DNA of 12,487 nt, from NCBI GenBank assembly GCA_025964055.1, contig JAOPZP010000174.1, forward strand, positions 1-12,487, in the 5' to 3' direction. The DNA is from Conexibacter sp. GTDB lineage: Bacteria > Actinomycetota > Thermoleophilia > Solirubrobacterales > Solirubrobacteraceae. Below are positions 1-5,814 of this stretch, piece by piece. The translations under genes and the position numbers were made by a program. A model generated the notes under the pieces. The model saw only the letters and a program-made list of their open reading frames with translations, was not told the origin of the DNA and made no database searches. The first letter of the stretch is position 1. Every line of letters starts with the position of its first letter.

Positions 1-2
1 AG

Positions 3-356
3 GCGACGGTTCCGACACTGGACCTGGAGCGTGCGGCCCGGTTCTACGGCGAGGTGCTGGGCCTCCCGTCCGGGGACCCGCTCCCGCCGCGCACCGACCT
101 GGTCTTCGCGCTCGGCGGCGGATGCACGCTGCTGGTCTACGAGTGGACCGGCGCGCCCCCGGCGCACTTGACGTTCGCGCACTTCGTGGTCGATGACGTC
201 ACCGCGGCCGTCGTCGAGCTGCGCGAGCGTGGCGTGGTCTTCGACGACTACGACCTGCCCGAGCTCAAGACCGTCGACGGCGTGGCGACCGTCGGCGACC
301 ATCACTTCGCCTGGTTCCGCGACCTCGACGACAACGTCCTCGGGATCCGCGACTGA
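3..356 (+). CDS. VOC (glyoxalase/bleomycin-resistance) family protein, 5' truncated
   Basis: The frame is open from the window edge and gives 117 residues beginning ATVPTLDLERAARFYGEVLGL-like, the usual first beta strand and helix of a vicinal-oxygen-chelate domain. It continues through a central ApAHLTFAHFVVDDV strand and ends with HHFAWFRDLDDNVLGIRD, the usual C-terminal strand (commonly WFxDPDGNxL). VOC domains are about 115-130 residues, so only a few N-terminal residues are missing. The internal ATG at 54 falls inside the conserved fold and is not the start. VOC proteins are metal-dependent lyases, dioxygenases or drug-binding proteins; which one cannot be told here. The usual DGN is DDN, a mild deviation. 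The uspA-like gene follows after 29 bases, so the two may be co-transcribed. Confidence 0.85.
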   Translation, partial: ATVPTLDLERAARFYGEVLGLPSGDPLPPRTDLVFALGGGCTLLVYEWTGAPPAHLTFAHFVVDDVTAAVVELRERGVVFDDYDLPELKTVDGVATVGDHHFAWFRDLDDNVLGIRD

Positions 357-385
357 GCGGCGGTCCCGGACGCGAGGAGAACCCC

Positions 386-817
386 ATGTTCAAGGTGATC
401 GTGGTCGGACACGACGGCTCCGAGGGAGCGCGGCGCGCGCTCGCCATGGCGGTGGACCTCGCCCGCGGCGGCAGCGGCGTGCGGATCGTCATCGCCTACG
501 TCGAGCAGGAGATCGTCGGCAAGGGCGGCGCGCCGATGCCGGTCACCGCCGACGAGATCGAGGCCGACCTGCGGCGCGAGGCCGAGGCGCTGTCAGGCGA
601 GGGCCTCGACGTCAGCTTCCACGTCCACCACGCGGTCCTCGGCGGGCCGGCGCCACCGATCCTGCACATCGCCCACGAGGCGGGCGGCGACCTGATCGTC
701 GTCGGCACGCGCGGCCGGTCGGTGCTCGCCGGCCTGCTGGTCGGCAGCACCGCGCAGCGGCTGCTGCATATCAGCGACCTGCCGGTGCTCGTCGTGCCGG
801 CGCGGTCGACGGCGTGA
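386..817 (+). CDS. Universal stress protein, UspA family, ATP-binding type
   Basis: This 143-residue protein is one complete Usp domain, the usual size. It opens with the strand FKVIVVGHDGSEGARRAL (Asp10 at the nucleotide pocket). It closes with the ATP-binding signature G-2X-G-9X-G-S/T, seen as G107-TR-G110 followed by nine residues and G120-S121-T122, then the final strand DLPVLVVP. The ATP motif is complete, which points to the ATP-binding UspFG/MJ0577 type rather than the non-binding UspA type (family knowledge). A good ribosome site, AGGAGA at about 375-380, precedes the ATG. Usp proteins are cytoplasmic and raised under starvation or stress. It is probably co-transcribed with the topoisomerase gene just downstream. 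Confidence 0.93.
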   Translation: MFKVIVVGHDGSEGARRALAMAVDLARGGSGVRIVIAYVEQEIVGKGGAPMPVTADEIEADLRREAEALSGEGLDVSFHVHHAVLGGPAPPILHIAHEAGGDLIVVGTRGRSVLAGLLVGSTAQRLLHISDLPVLVVPARSTA

Positions 818-867
818 GCGCGGCCCGGTTGCCGCCGGCGCCGTCCGGCCTACCGCAGGCCCAAGGA

Positions 868-1938
868 ATGTCCGAGATCGAGCTGGTGCACGTCCACGGC
901 GGCGAGCCCGGGCTGCGACGCCGGCGCCGCGGCCGCCGGCTCGTCTATGTCGACGACGCGACGAGCGAGCCCGTGACCGACCACGACACCATCGCCCGCA
1001 TCGAGGCGCTGCACATCCCGCCGGCGTGGACCGACGTGTGGATCTCCGCCCGCCCCGATACGCACCTGCAGGCCACCGGTCTGGACGCCAAGGGACGGCG
1101 GCAGTACCTCTACCACCCGGAGTGGCGCCAGCGCCGCGACGCCGAGAAGTTCGACGACATGTTGGACTTCGCTGCCGCGCTGCCGACACTCCGGCGCGCC
1201 GCCCAGCAGGAGCTCGGCACTGACGGCGCCCCGCGCGAGCACGCTCTCGCCTTGGCGATCCGGCTGCTGGACGTCGGCCTGTTCCGCGTCGGGTGGGATC
1301 GCTACGCGCGCGACAACGGGCACGTCGGACTGACGACGCTGCGCCGCGAGCAGGTCACGCTGCTGGAGGACGCGGTGCAGTTCGACTACGTCGGCAAGCA
1401 CGGCAAGCGGCGACGCATGACGGTGCGCGACCCCGACGCCGTCGTGGCGATCGCGCCGCTGCGGCGCCGGCGCGGCGAGCCGCTCGAGCTGCTCGCGTAC
1501 CGGACCAACCGCGCGTGGCACCGCGTCACGGCCTCCGACGTCAACAACGCCCTGCGCTCCTGGGCCGACGGGCCGTACTCGGCGAAGGAGTTCCGCACCT
1601 GGGCCGGGACCGTCCTCGCCGCGGCGGCGCTCGCCCGCGCCCACGCCTCGGGCCAGGCGGCGACCAAGCGCGCGGTCAACCAGGCGGTCCGCCAGGTGAG
1701 CACCGCGCTGGGCAACACCCCGGCCGTCGCGCGCGCGGCCTACATCGACCCGCGCGTGATCGACTCCTATGAGAACGGCATGGTGATCGAGCTGCCCGCC
1801 GGCACACCGGAGGCCGCCATGCCGCTGCGGATCGAGACGGGCGAGGACGGGGTCGTCATCGAGTTGCCCACCGACGCCACCGGCCATCCACTCCGCGAGG
1901 ACGTCGAGCGGCGCGTCCGGTCGCTGCTGCGAAGCTGA
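868..1938 (+). CDS. DNA topoisomerase IB (poxvirus-like bacterial type)
   Basis: The 356-residue protein has the bacterial topoisomerase IB layout. An N-terminal DNA-clamp part carries GLRRRRRGRRLVYVDD and IPPAWTDVWIS, then HLQATGLDAKGRRQYLYHPEW. The catalytic domain has LFRVGWDRYARDNGHVGLTTL (Arg140), a Lys-rich hairpin (YVGKHGKRRR), EFRTWAGT (Arg243) and GNTPAVARAAYIDP, whose Tyr292 is the expected nucleophile forming the 3'-phosphotyrosyl link. The enzyme relaxes supercoils of both signs without ATP. Length matches the family (about 330-380). Start choice: ATG 868 lies just before the conserved clamp region. A GTG at 814 in the same frame overlaps the uspA stop (GTGA) and would add 18 residues, so coupling to uspA from there is possible. 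Confidence 0.93.
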   Translation: MSEIELVHVHGGEPGLRRRRRGRRLVYVDDATSEPVTDHDTIARIEALHIPPAWTDVWISARPDTHLQATGLDAKGRRQYLYHPEWRQRRDAEKFDDMLDFAAALPTLRRAAQQELGTDGAPREHALALAIRLLDVGLFRVGWDRYARDNGHVGLTTLRREQVTLLEDAVQFDYVGKHGKRRRMTVRDPDAVVAIAPLRRRRGEPLELLAYRTNRAWHRVTASDVNNALRSWADGPYSAKEFRTWAGTVLAAAALARAHASGQAATKRAVNQAVRQVSTALGNTPAVARAAYIDPRVIDSYENGMVIELPAGTPEAAMPLRIETGEDGVVIELPTDATGHPLREDVERRVRSLLRS

Positions 1939-2036
1939 TGTTCCTGTTCTTCTCCAGCAACCTGGGATGCCTCGGCTCGCTGCTGGTCTCGATCGCGGTG
2001 ACCGTGGTGCTGCTGTTGATCCTGGGCGTGCTCTGA
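1938..2036 (+). CDS. 32-residue single-span membrane peptide
   Basis: This short ORF is easily missed. Its ATG shares its first base with the last base of the topoisomerase stop codon (TGATG). The peptide starts MFLFFSSNLGCLGSLL and continues with a solid hydrophobic stretch (about residues 11-32, rich in V, L, I) that ends at the stop in GVL. Its topology is a tiny hydrophilic N terminus with a conserved-looking SNLGCLGS turn and then one membrane helix. I recall similar very short proteins with an FF..SN.LGCLGS start in actinobacterial genomes, but I cannot check this here. Function is unknown. The overlapping start suggests translational coupling to the topoisomerase. No Shine-Dalgarno site is evident apart from upstream coding sequence. 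Confidence 0.7.
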   Translation: MFLFFSSNLGCLGSLLVSIAVTVVLLLILGVL

Positions 2037-2046
2037 GGCAGCGGCG

Positions 2047-2052
2047 TAGCCT
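2047..2052 (+). promoter_or_regulatory. Candidate -10 element (TAGCCT) for the M14 peptidase gene
   Basis: TAGCCT fits the actinobacterial -10 consensus TAnnnT and ends 7 bases before the GTG at 2060. Transcription would then start at or next to the start codon, giving a leaderless mRNA. There is no Shine-Dalgarno sequence before this GTG, which agrees. No convincing -35 is seen. The same arrangement recurs before 7052 and 8842. Confidence 0.5.
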
Positions 2053-2059
2053 GCAACCC

Positions 2060-2848
2060 GTGAGGGTCGTCGTCCTCATCGCGATGATGCTGCTCGTCGG
2101 CGTGGCCGGCGCCGGGTGTGCGTCGTCGGGGGCGCGTGGGCACACGTCGCCGTCTCCCCCACCGCACCCGTCGCCGGTCCCGGCCGGCGCGCGCGCGGCG
2201 GTCGCGCGTCCGCAGCCCGCCTCCGGACCGATGCGGCTCGGCCGCTCGCAGGATGGGCGGCCGATCGGCGTGGTGCGTGCCGGCGACCCGCGCGGCGTCC
2301 GCGTGCTCGTGTTCGGCTGCATCCACGGCAACGAGGGTGCGGGCATCGCCGTCGCCCGCGCGCTGGAGCGTGTCCATGCGGGCGCAGATCTGTGGATCGT
2401 CACCGACCTCAACCCCGACGGCCACGCGCGGGGCACGCGACAGAACGCCCGCGGCGTCGACCTCAACCGCAACTGGGCGTCGCAGTGGCTCGGCGGTGGG
2501 CGGCCGTGGGATACCTACTACCCGGGCACGCGGCCGTTCTCGGAGCGGGAGACGCGGATCGCCCGGGACCTCATCCTGCGCCTGCGCCCGCACGCCACCG
2601 TCTGGTTCCACCAGCACATGGATCTCGTGTGGGCCTGGGGCCCGAGCAGCGCCGCGGGCCGCGTCTACGCCCGCGCGGCAGGGATGCGCTACTACCACCA
2701 CCACTGGCTCGCCGGCACGGCGTCCAACTGGCAGAACCATCACCTGCCCGGTGCGTCGTCCATCACGGTCGAGCTGCCGGCCGGGTCCCTCGCGCCGCAG
2801 CAGGTCCGCCGCCACGTTCGCGCGGTGCTCAAGCTGGCCCACGCGTGA
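2060..2848 (+). CDS. Secreted M14 family zinc carboxypeptidase, probable lipoprotein
   Basis: From GTG 2060 the protein has 262 residues. Residues 1-19 (RVVVLIAMMLLVGVAGAG) form a signal peptide with Cys20 in a lipobox-like setting, followed by a Ser/Pro/His-rich linker to about residue 55. The catalytic domain shows the M14 zinc site IHGNEGAG (His89, Glu92), the substrate-binding run NPDG...TRQNARGVDLNRNW, a later zinc ligand in WFHQHMD (His184 or His186) and the catalytic Glu238 in TVELPAG. The HGNEGAG and ARGVDLNRNW blocks most resemble the MpaA/murein-peptide-amidase branch, so trimming of cell-wall peptides outside the membrane is the best guess. Upstream in-frame codons exist, but only this start gives a proper signal peptide, and a -10 lies just ahead of it. 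Confidence 0.88.
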   Translation: MRVVVLIAMMLLVGVAGAGCASSGARGHTSPSPPPHPSPVPAGARAAVARPQPASGPMRLGRSQDGRPIGVVRAGDPRGVRVLVFGCIHGNEGAGIAVARALERVHAGADLWIVTDLNPDGHARGTRQNARGVDLNRNWASQWLGGGRPWDTYYPGTRPFSERETRIARDLILRLRPHATVWFHQHMDLVWAWGPSSAAGRVYARAAGMRYYHHHWLAGTASNWQNHHLPGASSITVELPAGSLAPQQVRRHVRAVLKLAHA

Positions 2849-2937
2849 CCGCCACGGCCTTCGCACACCCCGATGTCTATGGCAGACTCGCCGCATCGGC
2901 GCGGCGCTCATCACCTCCATCCCCTTCCCAATGCCAC

Positions 2938-2943
2938 TACCGT
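2938..2943 (+). promoter_or_regulatory. Candidate -10 element (TACCGT) for the 2954 gene
   Basis: The spacer 2849-2953 is less GC-rich than the surrounding genes and does not show the codon bias of coding sequence. TACCGT (TAnnnT) lies 10 bases before a TTG in frame with the hypothetical protein. This supports starting that gene near 2954 rather than at the ATG at 2873, whose first 25 or so codons look non-coding. Confidence 0.35.
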
Positions 2944-2953
2944 TCGAGGTCCT

Positions 2954-3517
2954 TTGGACGCCCACGCCCCGAACCCGCGCGCTCCCAGACGGCACACGAG
3001 CGCCGAGCTGGTGCGCGCCGTGCGGGCCGGACGGAGCTTCGCCGAGGCGCTGCGCGCGCTGGGGTTCCGGGCCGGGGATCCCGACGCCGACGACCGCGCG
3101 CTGGCCGACGAGCTCGCGCGCGTCCTCATCCGCCGGGCCGACACCCGGCACGAGGGCTGGAAGTACCTCCGGCTGGCGCTGCAGCACGCGGGCGCCGAGG
3201 CCCCGTGGGCCCGCTGCGAGCGCCAGGCCATCGGCCCGACCTCCGAGCGCGTGCTCCAGGACTGCGCCGGCCCCGGGCGGACCTCGCTGCTGCGCGTCCA
3301 GCACGCCGCTGCCCAGGAGCTGGCCCGGACGCTGGCCGACCACACCGATCGCGACGTCATCCTCCCGCGCCTGTCGCCGGACACGCCGGCCGGACCGGTG
3401 AGTGACGCGGATTGGGAGCGGGCGCTCGTCGCGGCCGTCACCGCGCGGTCCCAGAGCCGTGCCGCGGCGCTGGTCGCCGGCTCGCTCGCGCGCCGTGACG
3501 ACGAGCACCGCGGGTAA
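2954..3517 (+). CDS. Hypothetical helical protein
   Basis: I do not recognise this protein. From TTG 2954 it has 187 residues. From about residue 15 onward third positions are nearly all G/C, so it is coding. The sequence looks all-helical and charged: TSAELVRAVRAGRSFAEALRALGF, then a segment with YLRLALQHAGAEAPWARCERQAIG, then RVQHAAAQELARTLADHTDRDVI, and a C-terminal helix after DADWERALVAAVTARS. There are no signal peptide, membrane spans or clear metal motif; the two Cys are 15 residues apart. The start is uncertain: ATG 2873 would add 27 residues with poor codon bias, and GTG 3011 is also possible. Its stop overlaps the candidate promoter of the next gene. Confidence 0.6.
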   Translation: MDAHAPNPRAPRRHTSAELVRAVRAGRSFAEALRALGFRAGDPDADDRALADELARVLIRRADTRHEGWKYLRLALQHAGAEAPWARCERQAIGPTSERVLQDCAGPGRTSLLRVQHAAAQELARTLADHTDRDVILPRLSPDTPAGPVSDADWERALVAAVTARSQSRAAALVAGSLARRDDEHRG

Positions 3518-3520
3518 CGT
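3515..3520 (+). promoter_or_regulatory. Candidate -10 element (TAACGT) for the winged-helix gene
   Basis: TAACGT fits TAnnnT. It contains the TAA stop of the upstream gene and ends 9 bases before ATG 3530. A very short or leaderless transcript for the 3530-5250 run would result. A chance match is possible because the stop codon itself supplies the TAA. Confidence 0.3.
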
Positions 3521-3529
3521 GCCGAGGCC

Positions 3530-3937
3530 ATGGCCAGCCCGATCCTTCGCGACACCATCAAGAAGCTCAAGGACCGCCGCACGCTGCTGCAGCGCCAGGT
3601 CAAGGGACCGCTCGCCGAGCTGGCCCAGATCGACGAGGACCTCCGGGCGCTCGGTGCCGCGTCGCCGAGCACCCGGCGAGCAACGCGCGCGCCCCGCCCC
3701 GCGAGCGCGCCCCGCGCAGCTCGCGGCGCCCAGCAGGGCGCCATCCTGCGGGCGATCCGCAACGGCGCCACGACGCCCGAGGAGATCGCCGACAAGGCGA
3801 GCCTCGCCACCCCGGCGGTCCGCCGCGCGGTCACGACCTACCTCGACAAGAGCCGCCTGGTCACGCGCGGGCCCAACGGCCTCACGCTCACCAAGGCGGG
3901 CCGCGACAAGCTCGCCGAGCTCGAGTCGGCGGCGTAG
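3530..3937 (+). CDS. Coiled-coil plus winged-helix DNA-binding protein
   Basis: The protein has 135 residues in three parts. Residues 4-42 (RDTIKKLKDRRTLLQRQVKGPLAELAQIDEDLRAL) have heptad-like hydrophobic spacing and probably form a coiled coil. Residues 43-68 are a basic Ala/Pro/Arg-rich linker. Residues 69-133 are a winged helix-turn-helix: GAILRAIRNGATTPEEIADKA, recognition helix TPAVRRAVTTYLDKSRL, and a wing with VTRGPNGLTLTKAG, as in MarR/ArsR-like repressors. A transcription factor that dimerises through the coiled coil is the likely role. A nucleoid-type protein is the alternative, given the basic linker. It is followed 3 bases later by the kinase-like gene, so it may regulate or simply share that operon. 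Confidence 0.75.
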   Translation: MASPILRDTIKKLKDRRTLLQRQVKGPLAELAQIDEDLRALGAASPSTRRATRAPRPASAPRAARGAQQGAILRAIRNGATTPEEIADKASLATPAVRRAVTTYLDKSRLVTRGPNGLTLTKAGRDKLAELESAA

Positions 3938-3940
3938 CCG

Positions 3941-4570
3941 ATGACGCTCGTCACGATCTCGGCCTCCTACGGCGCCGGCGGGAGCGCGGTCGGCCCGGCG
4001 GTGGCGCAGCGGCTCGGCGTCCCCTTCGCCGACCGGGCGATCCCCGCGGCCGTCGCCGACCGTCTCGGCATCTCCCACGAGGAGGCGCACCGCCGCGACG
4101 AGGACGTCGAGCGGGGGCTGGACCGCATCCTGAGCAACATGGTGCCGATGGCCGAGCTGTACGGCGTCGGCGGCGTCGACCCCGCGCTGCTGCGCCTCAC
4201 CGCCCACCACGAGTCCGCCGGCGACGTCATCCGCGAGCTCGCCGCCACCGGCCGCGCCGTGATCCTCGGCCGCGCCGCGGCGGTCGTGCTGGCCGACGAC
4301 CCACGGGCGCTGCACGTGCGGCTCGACGGCCCCGAGGCGCGCCGGATCGTGCAGGCGATGCAGATCGAGGGCGTCGACCGCGAGACCGCCGAGCGCCGCC
4401 AGCGCAAGGTCGACCGCGCTCGCGAGGCCTACGTCCGCCGCTACTACGACTGCAACGCCGCCGACCCGAGGCTCTACGACCTCGTGCTCGACTCCACCCG
4501 CCTGCCGCTGGAGGCCTGCGTCGAGCTGATCGTGACCGCGAGCGCGGCGCTCCAGGCCGCCGCCGAGTGA
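3941..4570 (+). CDS. Cytidylate-kinase-like P-loop protein
   Basis: The 209-residue protein matches the cytidylate-kinase-like family (Cytidylate_kin2 type). It opens VTISASYGAGGSAVG, a P-loop variant in which GAGGS (11-15) replaces the canonical GxxxxGKS/T Lys, as is common in this family. It has an AVILGRAAAVVLAD strand (107-119). An Arg-rich lid, RRQRKVDRAREAYVRRYY (152-169), is followed by YDLVLDSTRLPLE (179-191). Authentic Cmk phosphorylates CMP/dCMP. Members of this side branch usually coexist with a true cmk, so substrate specificity is not established. ATG 3941 lies 3 bases after the preceding stop, and the end overlaps or abuts the methyltransferase start, so these are probably translated as a unit. 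Confidence 0.85.
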   Translation: MTLVTISASYGAGGSAVGPAVAQRLGVPFADRAIPAAVADRLGISHEEAHRRDEDVERGLDRILSNMVPMAELYGVGGVDPALLRLTAHHESAGDVIRELAATGRAVILGRAAAVVLADDPRALHVRLDGPEARRIVQAMQIEGVDRETAERRQRKVDRAREAYVRRYYDCNAADPRLYDLVLDSTRLPLEACVELIVTASAALQAAAE

Positions 4571-4572
4571 CC

Positions 4573-5250
4573 ATGGCCGACGAGGACCAGCCCCGCGATC
4601 GCGATGCGACCCGGCTGGCGCGCGCCTCTCTCGCCGCCGACGACCCGACCGGCTGGTTCGAGCGACTGTACGCCGCCGCCGAGACGGGGGACGCCATCGT
4701 GCCGTGGGACCGGGCCGGCGCCCACCCGCTGCTGCTGGAGTGGATCGCGCAGCGCGGGATCGACGGCACGGGCCGGCGAGCCATGGTCGTCGGCGCGGGT
4801 CCCGGCCACGACGCCGAGCTCGTGGCGGGGCTGGGCTTCGCGACCGTCGCCTTCGACATCTCCGAGACCGCGATCCGCGCCGCCCGCGCCCGCTTCCCCG
4901 ACTCGGCCGTCGACTACGTGGCGGCCGACCTGCTGGACCCGCCCGCCGCGTGGCAGGCGGCCTTCGACCTCGTCGTCGAGGTCATGACCGTCCAGGCCCT
5001 GCCGGACCCGCCGCGGGCCGCCGCGATCGCGCAGGTGTCGGGGCTCGTCGCGCCCGGCGGCACGCTGCTGGCCGTCGCGGCGGTGCGCGCCGACGGCGAC
5101 CCACCGGCCGACGGCCCGCCGTGGCCGCTGACCCGCCGTGAGATCGACGCGTTCGCCACCGGCGGGCTGGAGCCGGTGACGATCGAGATCAGCCGCCACG
5201 ACCAGTCGCCGGTCGACTGGTGGCGCGCCGAGCTGCACCGGCCCCGCTGA
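4573..5250 (+). CDS. Class I SAM-dependent methyltransferase
   Basis: From ATG 4573 the protein has 225 residues. A GTG at 4567 that overlaps the kinase stop (GTGA) would add two. An N-terminal cap, GWFERLYAAAETGDAIVPWDRAG, leads to motif I VVGAGPGHDAE (about 72-82), an acidic end of strand 2 (FDIS, Asp95) for the SAM ribose, and VAADLLDPP as motif II/III. FDLVVEVMTVQAL is motif IV, and LVAPGGTLL is the strand after it. The cap and the P-W-D motif resemble the thiopurine-methyltransferase-like group of small-molecule methyltransferases, whose substrate here is unknown. It ends 34 bases before the end of the converging basic-protein gene. Confidence 0.87.
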   Translation: MADEDQPRDRDATRLARASLAADDPTGWFERLYAAAETGDAIVPWDRAGAHPLLLEWIAQRGIDGTGRRAMVVGAGPGHDAELVAGLGFATVAFDISETAIRAARARFPDSAVDYVAADLLDPPAAWQAAFDLVVEVMTVQALPDPPRAAAIAQVSGLVAPGGTLLAVAAVRADGDPPADGPPWPLTRREIDAFATGGLEPVTIEISRHDQSPVDWWRAELHRPR

Positions 5251-5280
5251 AGCGGCGCGCGCCGGCCAGCGACGTCCAGT

Positions 5281-5296
5281 CCGGCTACACAGCCGG
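5281..5296. terminator. Short perfect hairpin between convergent genes
   Basis: CCGGCT-ACAC-AGCCGG is a 6-base-pair perfect stem with a four-base loop at the meeting point of the methyltransferase gene and the minus-strand basic-protein gene. It spans the latter's stop codon. No T-tract follows on either strand, so a classical intrinsic terminator is not proven. Position alone suggests a bidirectional stop. Confidence 0.3.
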
Positions 5297-5716
5297 CGGC
5301 GCCGCCGTCGGCGGCGTGGCCATCGGCGGCGTGGCCATCGGCGGCGTCTGGCCCGTGTCGGAGGAGTGGCGCCCCAGGAGGCCGCCGATCTTGTCGCGGT
5401 TCTTCATCGCCAGGCCGACACCGCCGGCCAGCAGCGCCATCCCGCCGGCGCGCTTGCGCCCGCTGCCACCGCCGCTGCCGCGGCGCGGCTTCGACGACCC
5501 CTTGGCGAGGCCGGGAACCGCGCTCATCACCTGCTGGGCGATGGACTTCTTGGCCGGCCGGCCGCGACGCCCGGTGGCGAAGCGCGGCGCCGGTGTGGCA
5601 GGACGGCCAAAGCGATTGGCTGTGGGCGCCGGACGGCCGAAGCGATTCGGGGTGGTGGCGTGGCGGCCGAACCGGCCGGCAGACGACGCTGAGCGCTGGG
5701 TGGTGCGGGTGGGCAT
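5285..5716 (-). CDS. Basic low-complexity protein with RFGR repeats and Pro-rich tail
   Basis: The gene encodes 143 residues, very rich in Arg, Gly, Ala and Pro. Residues 1-48 contain three spaced RFGR units (GRFGRHATTP, NRFGRPAPTA, NRFGRPATPA) and then PRFATGRRGRPAKK. Residues 55-80 are Lys/Ser-rich (KKSIAQQVMSAVPGLAKG, SKPRRG). A Gly/Ser linker leads to RKRAGGMALLAGGVGLAMKNRDKIGGLL (88-114), a moderately hydrophobic helix ending in KNRDKI. The tail is a repeated MATPP unit. I believe similar proteins with an ALLAG..GLA.KNRDKI block occur in Solirubrobacterales, but the function is unknown; nucleic-acid or membrane-surface binding fits the charge. A strong ribosome site (AGGAG at 5724-5728 region, minus strand) fixes ATG 5716. 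Codon bias is weaker in the repeats than in the neighbours. Confidence 0.75.
   Translation of the reverse strand: MPTRTTQRSASSAGRFGRHATTPNRFGRPAPTANRFGRPATPAPRFATGRRGRPAKKSIAQQVMSAVPGLAKGSSKPRRGSGGGSGRKRAGGMALLAGGVGLAMKNRDKIGGLLGRHSSDTGQTPPMATPPMATPPTAAPPAV
5310..5348 (-). repeat. 15-base tandem repeat coding for MATPP units
   Basis: Read on the plus strand, GGCGGCGTGGCCATC occurs at 5310-5324 and again, identical, at 5325-5339, with a partial third copy at 5340-5348. It encodes the Pro-rich C-terminal MATPP MATPP repeats of the basic protein. The perfect identity suggests recent slippage and a length-variable tail. Confidence 0.8.
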
Positions 5717-5754
5717 CGTGGCTCTCCTGGTGAACGGGTGATCGGGTGACGGCG

Positions 5755-5760
5755 GACGTA
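5755..5760 (-). promoter_or_regulatory. Candidate -10 element (TACGTC) of the basic-protein gene
   Basis: On the minus strand TACGTC lies 38 bases before ATG 5716. This would give a leader of about 30 bases that carries the AGGAG ribosome site. The same hexamer lies 32 bases ahead of the other gene here with a strong ribosome site (9855). It sits directly beside the palindrome at 5762-5771. Confidence 0.3.
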
Positions 5761-5761
5761 C

Positions 5762-5771
5762 CCCGATCGGG
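5762..5771. promoter_or_regulatory. Palindrome CCCGATCGGG with a nearby half-site
   Basis: A perfect 10-base palindrome lies in the divergent spacer, and a matching half, GATCGGG, occurs at 5740-5746. Together they flank the proposed -10 of the minus-strand gene, an operator-like arrangement. No regulator is identified; the winged-helix protein of 3530 is only one possibility. Confidence 0.35.
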
Positions 5772-5789
5772 CGCCGGTGTGAACCGGCG
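5772..5789 (+). promoter_or_regulatory. 7-bp hairpin with GNRA-type loop
   Basis: CGCCGGT-GTGA-ACCGGCG is a perfect 7-base-pair stem closed by GTGA, a GNRA tetraloop if transcribed in the plus direction. A G-T pair could extend it by one step. It lies 80 bases before the permease ATG. It could be an RNA leader hairpin, a protein site or a terminator-like element. Confidence 0.4.
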
Positions 5790-5800
5790 TCCCAAGGCGC

Positions 5801-5814
5801 GGACCTTGCGCCGC
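5801..5814 (+). repeat. 14-base direct repeat, copy 1
   Basis: GGACCTTGCGCCGC occurs here, 56 bases before the permease start, and again at 7022-7035 right after the permease stop. Both copies are soon followed by GGTCT. The second copy directly precedes the -10 of the oxidoreductase gene at 7052. Confidence 0.55.

Noticed and set aside
193..867. Upstream extension of the topoisomerase frame to 193
   Set aside because: It overlaps the VOC and UspA genes out of frame and reads as Ser/Thr/Arg-rich nonsense. The family N terminus begins near 868.
2116..3405. Plus-strand open frames overlapping the M14 peptidase and hypothetical genes in other frames
   Set aside because: They are Arg/Pro/Ala-rich, have poor third-position bias and share the space with a protein that has clear zinc-site motifs.
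1856..4315. Very long open frames on the minus strand opposite the genes of 1856-4315
   Set aside because: They run antisense to well-recognised proteins (topoisomerase, M14 peptidase, kinase-like). Their sequence is low-complexity Arg/Gly/Val text typical of reverse frames in GC-rich DNA, with no domain.
5251..5284. Longer hairpin joining GGCGCGCGCCGGC with the GCCGGCGGCGCC region across the convergent junction
   Set aside because: The arms match only with several mismatches and could form by chance in sequence this rich in G and C; only the short perfect stem at 5281-5296 was kept.
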